A DNA stretch of 12,512 bases from Nanobdellota archaeon (GTDB lineage Archaea > Nanobdellota > Nanobdellia > SCGC-AAA011-G17 > GW2011-AR17). This document shows positions 1 through 6,444 of this stretch, one piece after another. Positions within the stretch are counted from its first letter, which is position 1, and every line of letters begins with the position of its first letter. Made by a program: the position numbers and the translations under genes. The notes under the pieces were generated by a model, which worked only from the letters and a program-made list of their open reading frames with translations, did no database searches and was not told the origin of the DNA. The stretch lies in contig JASEIA010000042.1 in the NCBI GenBank assembly GCA_030018575.1, positions 1 to 12,512 on the forward strand, given 5' to 3'.

Positions 1-4
1 TGAA

Positions 5-42
5 ATGGGCAATCGCAGCAAGCTGCGGGGTATCAGACCCAT
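5..42. repeat. Compact hairpin-forming sequence upstream of first ATPase
   Basis: Just before the first ATPase is a 6-bp-arm inverted repeat (CGCAGC at 14-19, GCTGCG at 22-27), followed by GGGT (28-31) facing ACCC (37-40). ATGGG (5-9) can alternatively pair with CCCAT (38-42) around the first hairpin, giving two competing folds in under 40 bases. No TATA element is visible where the other leaderless genes in this window have one, so the hairpins may replace or interrupt the promoter. They resemble the short subterminal hairpins found at insertion-sequence ends, but no transposase is visible and the window edge cuts the context. The nature of the repeat is inference. Confidence 0.4.
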
Positions 43-48
43 ACAGGA

Positions 49-1350
49 ATGAAAAGTGATATTTTAGCCATAATAAGAGAAATGAATTTCTGGCAAAAGG
101 AGCAGGAAACAGGCAAAACAAGAGAAGAGCTAAAGCAGGCAATGCCTTTTGCAGATGACTTTAAGTTTGCGCTGCTTATTCCCGGTATAAGGAGGGCCGG
201 CAAAACATTTCTGTGCAAGCAAATGCTAAAAGAAAAGATAAGCCTGGGTATCGAACCTGCGCAAACATTGTATGCTAATTTTGAGGACCCAAGCCTCGAG
301 CCTTACCTTTCTGCAAAAGGGCTTGATGAGCTATATAGGGAATACAGGTATTTTATCAATAAAGACAAACAGGCTTTCATAGTTTTGGATGAAATACAAG
401 ATGTAAAGTCATGGGAAAAATGGGTTAGGATAATGCTAGAAAAGAATGAAAATGCCAAATTTATCCTGACAGGCTCAAGCTCCAGGCTATTAAGCAAGAG
501 GGCCTCCATTGTGATGACTGGCAGAAAAATCACATTTACACTTTTTCCCTTGACGTTAGGCAATTTCTTTCTCTTCAAAGAATATGAGCAAAAGCGGTTT
601 GAGAGCTATGCTTCCATGGAATTCTTGCTGTCTGAATATATAGAGTATGGCGGCTTTCCGGCAATTGTCCTGTGCGAAAAGGAAAGAAAGAGAGGCTACC
701 TTAAGGAATTGTTTGATGACATAGTGCTCAAAGACATAGCTGCAAAATATGGGCTGAATGAAACAGAAGTGCGAAAGCTGGCAATATTGCTCATAAACAG
801 CTTCTCCTCGCTTATAAGCGTAAAAAGGCTAAAAGAGGCAATGGCTGCCGCGGGCAGCGCGGGCATCTCCCCCACAACCATAAACAGGTATCTTGGATAT
901 TTTGCTGAAACATCACTGTTCCTTTTTGTGCCCGTGTTTTCATATAAAATAAGGGAAAGTATGAGATACCCTAGGAAGGCTTATTGCATTGATACAGGGC
1001 TGATTAATGCTGTAACACTTAAGTTTTCTGAGAACATTGGGAGGCTTTATGAGAATATGGTGGCGGTGCAGCTTGCAAGAAAGCATGGAATTGAAAATAT
1101 ATTCTACTGGAAAGACAGCACCGGCGAAGTTGATTTTGTCATAAAAGTTGGGGCGAATATAAAATCAATTGTGCAGGTATGCTATGGCATTAAATCTGCA
1201 AGGGAAAGGGAGATTAGCTCTCTGCTTCAGGCGGGAAAAGAGATGAAGTGTGACAGCCTGCTTGTGATAACCATGGAAGAAGAAGGAGAAGAAAGTGTTT
1301 CGGGAAAGACAATACGTTATGCGCCCCTCTGGAAGTGGCTTCTTGAATAA
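49..1350 (+). CDS. AAA_14/DUF4143 family ATPase
   Basis: Predicted cytoplasmic P-loop ATPase of 433 aa. Walker A is GIRRAGKT at residues 46-53 and Walker B is FIVLDEIQDV at 110-119. A sensor-1-like ILTGSSSRLLS segment follows at 139-149, then the family-typical FTLFPL (163-168) and YGGFPA (200-205). The C-terminal third matches DUF4143, a PD-(D/E)xK nuclease-like fold: RLYENM with E335, then TGEVDFVI near 358-365 and VQVCY at 375-379, where Gln stands in the usual acidic position. The last residues (PLWKWLLE) match the C-terminus of the paralog at 3370-4575. These ATPases are common and variable in archaea; substrates and cellular role are mostly unknown. No TATA box or Shine-Dalgarno site is visible before the ATG, so the start, or an Met a dozen codons in, is uncertain. 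An in-frame TGA lies at 1-3. Confidence 0.85.
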   Translation: MKSDILAIIREMNFWQKEQETGKTREELKQAMPFADDFKFALLIPGIRRAGKTFLCKQMLKEKISLGIEPAQTLYANFEDPSLEPYLSAKGLDELYREYRYFINKDKQAFIVLDEIQDVKSWEKWVRIMLEKNENAKFILTGSSSRLLSKRASIVMTGRKITFTLFPLTLGNFFLFKEYEQKRFESYASMEFLLSEYIEYGGFPAIVLCEKERKRGYLKELFDDIVLKDIAAKYGLNETEVRKLAILLINSFSSLISVKRLKEAMAAAGSAGISPTTINRYLGYFAETSLFLFVPVFSYKIRESMRYPRKAYCIDTGLINAVTLKFSENIGRLYENMVAVQLARKHGIENIFYWKDSTGEVDFVIKVGANIKSIVQVCYGIKSAREREISSLLQAGKEMKCDSLLVITMEEEGEESVSGKTIRYAPLWKWLLE

Positions 1351-1359
1351 GCTAATCTA

Positions 1360-1387
1360 CTAATCCCTTCGGGAACAGGCTGGACAG
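1360..1387 (-). repeat. 28-base direct repeat, copy 1 (3' end of a radical-SAM-like gene)
   Basis: This 28-base block matches 2934-2961 in the same orientation at 25 of 28 positions; the differences are at offsets 8, 21 and 24, all transitions. It begins 9 bases after the stop codon of the ATPase at 49-1350. On the minus strand it encodes CPACSRRD followed by TAG, the end of the remnant at 1360-1491. Together with copy 2 it brackets the ATPase gene at 1528-2925. Confidence 0.85.
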
Positions 1388-1491
1388 ATATGCTCCATTA
1401 TCAGCATATATTCCTGCTTTTCCATTATATCGCCGTACTGCTTTCTGAGGCTTCTTGAGAAGTGGTCTATATCGCCCGCTGCCCTGAAGGC
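1360..1491 (-). pseudogene. C-terminal remnant of a radical-SAM-like protein
   Basis: The minus strand reads about 43 codons that look like a genuine protein tail: GDIDHFSRSLRKQYGDI, then a short helix-like stretch, and finally HICPACSRRD and TAG. The end has a CxxC pair. There is no start codon of its own in sensible coding sequence; upstream the frame runs into the promoter and the antisense of the ATPase gene at 1528. I read it as the 3' end of the gene whose 5' end survives at 2934-3241, since the two pieces share the direction, the order and the 28-base terminal block. The radical-SAM assignment rests mainly on remembered similarity of the N-terminal piece. No CxxxCxxC core is present in either piece. 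Confidence 0.5.
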
Positions 1492-1496
1492 ACAAG

Positions 1497-1508
1497 CTTT
1501 AAATATTA
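1497..1508 (+). promoter_or_regulatory. TATA element of the archaeal-ATPase gene
   Basis: CTTTAAATATTA is centred about 26 bases before the ATG at 1528, so transcription is expected to begin at or next to the start codon, giving a leaderless mRNA. No Shine-Dalgarno sequence is visible in between. The element overlaps the broken edge of the radical-SAM remnant on the other strand. Confidence 0.7.
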
Positions 1509-1527
1509 GGACGTATAAGATAATCTT

Positions 1528-2925
1528 ATGCAACCTAATTTTATAAACAGGAAGGAGGAGCTTGATTTCCTTAGTGGGAAGTGGAAAGAAAGCGGCCCGC
1601 AGATGATAGTAATTTACGGCAGGCGGCGCGTTGGCAAAACAGCGCTTATAGCCCGCTTCTGCAATGAAAAGCCGCACATATTCTTTTTAGCAAACAAGCG
1701 CGGGACCAAAGCCAATGCTGCCAGGCTCGCTGAATCATCTGCTGCGTCTTTCTCCGACATAAAGCCGGCGGCAAATGATTTTGACGAAGTATTCCGCTAT
1801 ATTGCAAAAAGGGCAGGCAAAAAAAGGTTCGCTGTCGTAATAGATGAATTCTCATACTTAATAGAGCAGGACAGCGCTATCCCTTCTGTATTCCAGCTGA
1901 TAGCGGATGAAATATTAAAAGAAACTAACATAATGCTTATCCTATGCGGCTCTTCAATAAGCATGATGGAAGAGGGAGCTTTAAGCTATAAAAGCCCGCT
2001 GTACGGAAGAAGAACAGGGCAGTGGAAAGTCAGCCCGCTGCATATCAGGGACGCCGCAAAATTTTTCCCAGGCATAAGCACAGAAAGGTTTGTTGAGCTT
2101 TACAGCATAGCCGGAAATATACCTGCTTACCTTATTAAGCTTAACAGGAAAAAAAGCCCCATGGAAAACATAAAGGCGAATATACTTACCAAAGGCGAGT
2201 TCCTTTACGATGAAGGAGAAAATGTGCTAAGGCAGGAGCTTAAGGAGCCGGACACCTATTTTGATATACTCAGGGCAATGACAAAAGCAGGAAAGCCAGG
2301 GGAGATTTCATCGCTTGCAGGCATAGGGGCAAATGACCTGCCCAAATATGTTAAAACACTCCATAGGCTGGACCTCGTGGAAAAATACAGCATGGTAACA
2401 CAGAAAAAACCAAAAAAAAGCATGTATGCCATAAAGGATAATTTTATAAGGTTCTGGTTTGAGTTCGTGTGGCCAAACCGGTCTGAACTCGAAGAGGGGA
2501 AAAGCGATTATGTGCTGGGAATTATCAGGGAAAAATTCAGCCAGATGGTTGGAAAGACCTTTGAGGGCTTTTGTTTAAGCCTGATTAAAGAAAGCGCTGT
2601 AAAATTGCCGTTCGTGCCTGAACAGGCAGGCAAAGAATGGGGGAAATTCAACGGCGAGCCCGGCAAAAATACCTATGAGATTGACATTGTGGCATTAAAC
2701 TCAAAGACGGGCGAAATCTTGTTTGGAGAATGCAAGTGGAAAGATAAAGTTGACGCCGCGAAGAGTCTTGCCGAACTGAAAAAGAAAGCAGAGATGGTTG
2801 AATGGAATAAAGGCAAACGAAAGGAGCACTACTGCCTGTTTGCAAAATCATTTAAGCGCAGGATACAAGAGCCCGGTGTGCTGCTTTTTGACTTGAAGGA
2901 CATCGGCAAGTGCCTGAAGTCATAA
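1528..2925 (+). CDS. Archaeal ATPase (PF01637-like) with C-terminal DUF234 nuclease-like domain
   Basis: A 465-aa P-loop ATPase. Walker A is GRRRVGKT (31-38) after MIVIY; Walker B is FAVVIDEFSYL (101-111); a sensor-1-like ILCGSSISMME lies at 138-148. These are hallmarks of the archaeal ATPase family. A winged-helix-like middle part (about 245-300) ends with KDNFIRFWFEFVWPN (303-317), the usual entry to DUF234. The C-terminal domain keeps a PD-(D/E)xK-like set: E346, YEIDIVAL with D386, and GECKW with E401 and K403, so it may retain nuclease-type active-site geometry. Biochemical role in this family is largely unknown. The ATG was chosen because a TATA element sits about 26 bases upstream. The gene lies between the two pieces of a split radical-SAM-like gene and two 28-base direct repeats, suggesting it arrived as a cassette. 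Confidence 0.88.
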   Translation: MQPNFINRKEELDFLSGKWKESGPQMIVIYGRRRVGKTALIARFCNEKPHIFFLANKRGTKANAARLAESSAASFSDIKPAANDFDEVFRYIAKRAGKKRFAVVIDEFSYLIEQDSAIPSVFQLIADEILKETNIMLILCGSSISMMEEGALSYKSPLYGRRTGQWKVSPLHIRDAAKFFPGISTERFVELYSIAGNIPAYLIKLNRKKSPMENIKANILTKGEFLYDEGENVLRQELKEPDTYFDILRAMTKAGKPGEISSLAGIGANDLPKYVKTLHRLDLVEKYSMVTQKKPKKSMYAIKDNFIRFWFEFVWPNRSELEEGKSDYVLGIIREKFSQMVGKTFEGFCLSLIKESAVKLPFVPEQAGKEWGKFNGEPGKNTYEIDIVALNSKTGEILFGECKWKDKVDAAKSLAELKKKAEMVEWNKGKRKEHYCLFAKSFKRRIQEPGVLLFDLKDIGKCLKS

Positions 2926-2933
2926 AACAGCGG

Positions 2934-2961
2934 CTAATCCTTTCGGGAACAGGTTGAACAG
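2934..2961 (-). repeat. 28-base direct repeat, copy 2
   Basis: This copy starts 8 bases after the stop of the ATPase at 1528-2925 and repeats 1360-1387 with three transitions. On the minus strand one frame gives CSTCSRKD and TAG, the same tail as copy 1 (CPACSRRD and TAG) with conservative changes. That frame does not match the frame of the N-terminal remnant directly upstream of it, so the junction is out of frame. Confidence 0.85.
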
Positions 2962-3241
2962 GAATTGCCTTTGCTTCAAAGGAGCCTGAACGCACAAAGA
3001 ACTCCCCATTGAAATCCAGTAGATAAGGAGTTTCAGAAACAAAATTAGGGTTGTAGTCAACTATGGGCGCATTTACCCAAATATCATTCTCAAGCTGCAT
3101 TGAAATGCCTGAAGTGGAGGCATAATCAGCAAGCGTCAATGGCCTCTTTTCATCGCCTTCAATCGCTTTTCTCGCGCTTTCGCTTACCTGCATCCCTTTT
3201 GCCATAAGCCCTATTTTCAAAAACTCTATCTCTTTTAGCAT
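2934..3241 (-). pseudogene. N-terminal remnant of a radical-SAM-like protein, joined out of frame to its own 3' end
   Basis: Minus-strand reading from the ATG at 3241 gives about 94 residues of good protein: LTLADYASTSGIS near 35-47, DIWVNAPI (53-60), DYNPNFVSETPYLLDFNG (62-79), EFFVRSG, and AKAIPV (90-95). I recognise this as like the N-terminus of an archaeal radical SAM protein family; that is memory, not a search. Family members continue to a CxxxCxxC cluster, which is absent here. At codon 94 the frame enters the 28-base block that encodes the family's C-terminal CxxC tail in another frame, then runs antisense through the ATPase gene to a stop near 2852. A translated product would be 129 aa with a meaningless tail. 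It keeps a promoter and a Shine-Dalgarno site, so it may still be transcribed. Confidence 0.55.
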
Positions 3242-3245
3242 TCTG

Positions 3246-3251
3246 CACCTC
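3246..3251 (-). promoter_or_regulatory. Shine-Dalgarno site of the radical-SAM-like remnant
   Basis: GAGGTG on the minus strand ends 4 bases before the ATG at 3241. It fixes the start of this remnant and contrasts with the leaderless ATPase genes next to it. Confidence 0.6.
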
Positions 3252-3274
3252 TTTCCATTAAATAATGCAGACGC

Positions 3275-3282
3275 ATTTAAAA
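3275..3282 (-). promoter_or_regulatory. Probable TATA element of the radical-SAM-like remnant
   Basis: Minus-strand TTTTAAAT, preceded by GAAACAA, a purine-rich BRE-like stretch, predicts a start of transcription near 3252, just before the Shine-Dalgarno site. The rest of the 128-base gap between this remnant and the ATPase end at 3370 shows nothing else. Confidence 0.45.
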
Positions 3283-3369
3283 TTGTTTCTATTTTAGCAG
3301 GCTCTTTCTCCTAATGCCCAAACACTTCAACCAGAAACTTCACGCCGAACGTCCCGCCTTTTGCACAAA

Positions 3370-4575
3370 CTATCTCTTCCTTTCCAGCATCCACTTCCAG
3401 GCAGGGACAACCTTTATCCCTTCTATGCTGTCTTCCTGCGCCAGCGTGACTATAACACCTTTCCCAATGCCCAATGTTTTCATGGCTTCTTTCAGGCCTT
3501 CAACTTCCCTCTCCATATTGTCTTCGTCAAGCTTAAGGCAGGACTGCACAGCGTACTCTGCTTTTCCCTTTTCTTTTACAATAAAATCACACTCTCTTTT
3601 GCCCTTGAAATAAAATATCTCTTTAAATTTCCTGCGCAAATGCAGAAACACGGCATTCTCCAGTATCCTGCCCTTGTCTGCGGAAAAAGAGGCTGAATTT
3701 GCGGCTGAAAACCCCGTGTCAATAGCATAAACTTTCCGCGGGTTGACCTGCTGTTTCTTCAGCGAAAAGCTGAATACAGGAACAGTAAACAGCAGGAAAG
3801 CCTCTTCCATATAGCCCACATAAGAGACCGCCGTGTTTGCAGAGCCAATCCCGAATGTTTTTGCCAGCGAATTGCAGGAAAATTCCCTGCTTATGTTTGA
3901 CAATAGGAATACTGCAATGTTTCTTACTGTTTTTCCATCCCTTATCTTATGCCTTACAATGACATCTTTTGTTATAATATCATTAAAAAGCTCATGCAAC
4001 ATCTCTGCCCTCCCATATTTAAGAAACTCCGGAAATCCCCCTTTTCCAAGGTATTCTTCAAATGATTCAGCCCCTTCTTTTTTCCCGGAAAGCAGCAGAA
4101 ACTCGGCGTATGAAAAAGGGAAAAGCGTGTATGTAATATGCCTGCCTGTAAGCCTTGTGCCAAGCTCTTTGCTCAGAAGCGAGGCATTAGACCCGGTTAT
4201 TACAAACTTTTCCCCTGCATCAAGCTTTCTCCTTACAAACCGCTCCCATTCATCTACATTCTGTATTTCATCAAGGAAATATACAGCCTTTTCTTCGCTT
4301 TTCCTGAAAGCTTCCTCGAGCTTGGCAAAGTCAGTCACTGAAAAGCCTGCCGCCATCGGCTCTTCAAAATTAAAATAATAATATTCCTTTTCTTTGCGCA
4401 TTATCTGCTTCATAAGCGTGCTTTTGCCGCAGCGCCTGGCTCCTGAAATTATTGCCGCATGGGGCAGCCTTGTGTCTATATCAGGCAGAATCTCCCTTTC
4501 TACCCCTGTTGCCATTGATTCTATCTCTTTTCTCTGGAGCTGTATTATTTCCAGCAATTGGTCTTTCAGTATCAT
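3370..4575 (-). CDS. AAA_14/DUF4143 family ATPase, paralog of the gene at 49-1350
   Basis: A 401-aa P-loop ATPase. Walker A is GARRCGKST (45-53), Walker B is AVYFLDEIQNV (97-107), and the sensor-1-like VITGSNASLLS is at 125-135. Family signatures follow: YTLFPFSYAEFL (149-160), GKGGFPEF (177-184), ELFNDIITKDV (195-205), and FTVPVFSF / NPRKVYAIDTG around 263-288. The nuclease-like DUF4143 domain has E306 in GRILENAV, RECDFIV (327-333) and VQSC (343-346). It shares motif order and the ending PAWKWMLE with the ATPase at 49-1350 but is clearly diverged, so it is not a recent duplicate. Its start codon sits about 28 bases after a strong TATA element inside a tandem repeat, fitting leaderless and possibly regulated expression. 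Function beyond ATP binding is unknown. Confidence 0.87.
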   Translation of the reverse strand: MILKDQLLEIIQLQRKEIESMATGVEREILPDIDTRLPHAAIISGARRCGKSTLMKQIMRKEKEYYYFNFEEPMAAGFSVTDFAKLEEAFRKSEEKAVYFLDEIQNVDEWERFVRRKLDAGEKFVITGSNASLLSKELGTRLTGRHITYTLFPFSYAEFLLLSGKKEGAESFEEYLGKGGFPEFLKYGRAEMLHELFNDIITKDVIVRHKIRDGKTVRNIAVFLLSNISREFSCNSLAKTFGIGSANTAVSYVGYMEEAFLLFTVPVFSFSLKKQQVNPRKVYAIDTGFSAANSASFSADKGRILENAVFLHLRRKFKEIFYFKGKRECDFIVKEKGKAEYAVQSCLKLDEDNMEREVEGLKEAMKTLGIGKGVIVTLAQEDSIEGIKVVPAWKWMLERKR

Positions 4576-4587
4576 ACTCTTATATTG

Positions 4588-4633
4588 TGCATTACTATTA
4601 TATAAATCTTTGCATTACTATTATACAATTCTT
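4588..4633. repeat. Tandem 23-base repeat over the ATPase promoter
   Basis: Two head-to-tail units, 4588-4610 and 4611-4633, match at 21 of 23 positions. Each starts TGCATTACTATTATA and ends TCTT; a third partial TGCACT follows at 4634. The unit nearest the gene supplies the TATA box of the minus-strand ATPase, while the corresponding element in the outer unit is degraded (ATTATACAAT). A 23-base period is close to two helical turns, so both units face the same side of DNA, as operator sites often do. Confidence 0.8.
4599..4607 (-). promoter_or_regulatory. TATA element of the minus-strand ATPase
   Basis: Minus-strand ATTTATATA, preceded by CAAAG, is centred about 28 bases before the ATG at 4575, predicting a leaderless mRNA. 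Confidence 0.7.
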
Positions 4634-4678
4634 TGCACTGCCAATGCACACTTTAAGCACTAACGCTGTCTTTATAAA

Positions 4679-4700
4679 GGTTGCCAGTATAATCGCAACC
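4679..4700. promoter_or_regulatory. Inverted repeat abutting the nth TATA box (possible operator)
   Basis: GGTTGC (4679-4684) and GCAACC (4695-4700) form a perfect inverted repeat with a 10-base spacer. It touches the TATA element of nth at 4701. A small palindrome, CTTTATAAAG (4670-4679), lies immediately outside it. The position covers where the BRE and upstream activator contacts would be, so a DNA-binding regulator is plausible; no regulator can be named. Confidence 0.5.
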
Positions 4701-4708
4701 CTTTTTAA
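4701..4708 (+). promoter_or_regulatory. TATA element of nth
   Basis: CTTTTTAA is centred about 26 bases upstream of the ATG at 4731, the start that gives a normal-length endonuclease III and no leader. Confidence 0.6.
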
Positions 4709-4730
4709 CACAAGCCATATAATTGTATGC

Positions 4731-5366
4731 ATGAATGCAATGCCCGTTATCCGCCTTTTGAAGAAAGAATACTCAAAAACATTCTTCCTCTCAAGGGATC
4801 GCCACGAAGGCGCCTTCTACGTGCTGATAAGCTGCGTGCTAAGCCAGCGCACAAAGGACGAAGTCACTTACCCTGCTGCAAAAAGATTATTCAAGATAGC
4901 AAACAACCCAAAAGCAATGCTCAAATTGCCATTGAAAACAATCGAGAAAGCAATCTACCCAAGCGGCTTTTACATAACAAAGGCAAGAAGAATAAAGGAA
5001 GTGAGCAAATACCTGCTTGAAAACCACAACGGGAAAGTGCCTGATAATTACGGGGAATTATTGAAAATAAAAGGTGTCGGCAGGAAGACAGCAGGCATTG
5101 TATTGACGCACGCATTTCAAATACCTGCACTGCCGATAGACACGCACTGCCACAGGATTGCAAACAGGATTGGCTGGGCAAAGACAAGAACGCCTGAAGA
5201 AACAGAGATTGCATTGACGAAGATAATACCAAGGAGATACTGGATAGAACTAAATGAATTGTTGGTCAAGCACGGGCAAAGTGTATGCAAGCCAGTAAGC
5301 CCGTTCTGCTCAAAGTGTGCCATAGCTGATTACTGCAAGAGGATTAATGTAAAGCAAAGCAGATAG
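4731..5366 (+). CDS. nth: Endonuclease III, DNA glycosylase/AP lyase
   Basis: A 211-aa endonuclease III of the same length as E. coli Nth. It removes oxidised pyrimidines in base-excision repair and cuts the abasic site by beta-elimination. The helix-hairpin-helix LLKIKGVGRKTAG (110-122) contains the catalytic lysine (K119), and LPIDTHCHRIANR (134-146) contains the catalytic aspartate (D137). The C-terminus carries a complete 4Fe-4S cluster ligand set, C186-x6-C193-x2-C196-x5-C202. The frame is open far upstream to 4452, but that stretch is antisense to the ATPase gene and its promoter; the ATG at 4731 follows a TATA element by about 26 bases and gives the expected N-terminus. An internal ATG at 4740 is a less likely alternative. 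The gene is divergent from the ATPase and followed by a hairpin. Confidence 0.96.
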   Translation: MNAMPVIRLLKKEYSKTFFLSRDRHEGAFYVLISCVLSQRTKDEVTYPAAKRLFKIANNPKAMLKLPLKTIEKAIYPSGFYITKARRIKEVSKYLLENHNGKVPDNYGELLKIKGVGRKTAGIVLTHAFQIPALPIDTHCHRIANRIGWAKTRTPEETEIALTKIIPRRYWIELNELLVKHGQSVCKPVSPFCSKCAIADYCKRINVKQSR

Positions 5367-5373
5367 CCACATC

Positions 5374-5400
5374 AAAGGCCGCCTGAAGCTTATGGCTTTT
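5374..5400 (+). terminator. Hairpin with T-run after nth
   Basis: AAAGGCC (5374-5380) pairs with GGCTTTT (5394-5400) including one G-T wobble, around a 13-base loop, 7 bases past the nth stop. The T-rich 3' arm suits a terminator separating nth from the promoter that follows at 5411. Confidence 0.45.
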
Positions 5401-5410
5401 GACTGATACT

Positions 5411-5418
5411 TTTATATA
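5411..5418 (+). promoter_or_regulatory. TATA element of the DHH phosphoesterase gene
   Basis: TTTATATA is centred about 26 bases before the ATG at 5441. It is one of the clearest TATA boxes in the window and defines the start of the next gene. Confidence 0.75.
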
Positions 5419-5440
5419 CCATTGTTATTTATTTTATTCC

Positions 5441-6442
5441 ATGAGGGAAAAGCTCATCGCATTATGCAAAGGAAAACTTGTCCAGATATGCTCGCACTGG
5501 GACGTTGACGGAGTCTGCTCAGCCGCACTGGTTTACCATCTTTTGAGAGGCGTTGCCTTGCATGTGAAAACAAAGACAAAAGGCATACCTTTCCTGATAA
5601 CAAAAGAGGACATTGACAACAAGGCAGAAGTTGTCATATGCGCGGATATCCAGCCTTCCCCTGAAATCTGCGGAAAAGGGAAGATAATCGCTTACATTGA
5701 CCACCATCCGATTGAAGACACAAGCTGCTTTGACATTGCAATACACGACCCATCAGAGCGCTCAACAACCACTTTGATTTACAAAAGCCTGATGAATAAT
5801 TCAAAAGACCCGTATGTGCTTTTCCTTACCTTGGCGGGCTACTTTGGGGACGGGGGAAAAAAAGAGGACATTCCCGAGCCATTGCTGTCAAATGCAAAAG
5901 AGGCAATACCTGACATGATGCAGGAGCAGGAAAGCCAGTTCAAGGAAGGGAATTTTCTTGAGATTGAAAGGCACGTGTCTGCGTTGAATGCAGGCAAAAG
6001 GCACAACTGGAGCGGGGACATTCCTTTGGAAATGCTGAAGAGCATTGACTGCTATGAGCCGTTTACGAATATCACCCATCCCCTTGCAGTGCAGCTGCAG
6101 CAGTACAAGGCAATGCTTAAGCAGGACTACAACAGAAGCCCTGAAGTAAAGCAGGTTGGAAAAGTGGATTGCGCAATAATCACAGAGCCACGCAATATAC
6201 AGGGAGTATTGGCTGCAAGGCTGATGAAGGAAAAACCAATAATCATTATGAATGTGCACGGCGACATAATCATCGGCAGCTTGCGCGTTCCTGATTCGCT
6301 TGATTTTGATGCCGGCAAGTTTCTTGAAAGGTTTAACAGCGAGATGAAAACCTTCATGGGCGGCGGGCACGAGAAGGCGGCAGGGTTTACTTTAAATAAG
6401 GATGAGCTGGAATTGTTTCTTGAGCTGCTGAAGAATGCGTAA
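5441..6442 (+). CDS. Archaeal DHH/DHHA1 family phosphoesterase (RecJ-like)
   Basis: A 333-aa protein of the DHH superfamily: metal-dependent phosphoesterases including RecJ exonucleases and nano-RNases. The DHH domain shows motif I as SHWDVDG (18-24), motif II as VVICADI (64-70, D69), the name-giving DHH at 87-89 (YIDHHP), and GYFGDGG (133-139, D137). The DHHA1 domain ends with GGGHEKAAGF (307-316), the usual substrate-binding signature. All metal ligands I would expect are present, so it should be active; whether it degrades short RNA, ssDNA or cyclic dinucleotide products cannot be decided here. The frame also allows a TTG at 5399, but that lies upstream of the TATA box; the ATG at 5441 gives a leaderless start. 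The gene converges on the nucleotidyltransferase, with two bases between stop codons. Confidence 0.9.
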   Translation: MREKLIALCKGKLVQICSHWDVDGVCSAALVYHLLRGVALHVKTKTKGIPFLITKEDIDNKAEVVICADIQPSPEICGKGKIIAYIDHHPIEDTSCFDIAIHDPSERSTTTLIYKSLMNNSKDPYVLFLTLAGYFGDGGKKEDIPEPLLSNAKEAIPDMMQEQESQFKEGNFLEIERHVSALNAGKRHNWSGDIPLEMLKSIDCYEPFTNITHPLAVQLQQYKAMLKQDYNRSPEVKQVGKVDCAIITEPRNIQGVLAARLMKEKPIIIMNVHGDIIIGSLRVPDSLDFDAGKFLERFNSEMKTFMGGGHEKAAGFTLNKDELELFLELLKNA

Positions 6443-6444
6443 GA

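Noticed and set aside
1360..2961. Integrase attL/attR of a mobile element
   Set aside because: No integrase, transposase or tRNA is visible between the repeats; kept only as one possible explanation.
4588..4633. Tandem repeats as a CRISPR array
   Set aside because: Only two adjacent AT-rich units with no spacers and no cas genes in view.
4452..4730. Upstream extension of the endonuclease III frame (304 aa)
   Set aside because: The extra residues are antisense to the ATPase gene and its repeats; the ATG at 4731 gives the normal family length and fits the TATA position.
5399..5440. TTG start for the DHH phosphoesterase
   Set aside because: It lies upstream of the TATA box, so it would not be in the predicted transcript.
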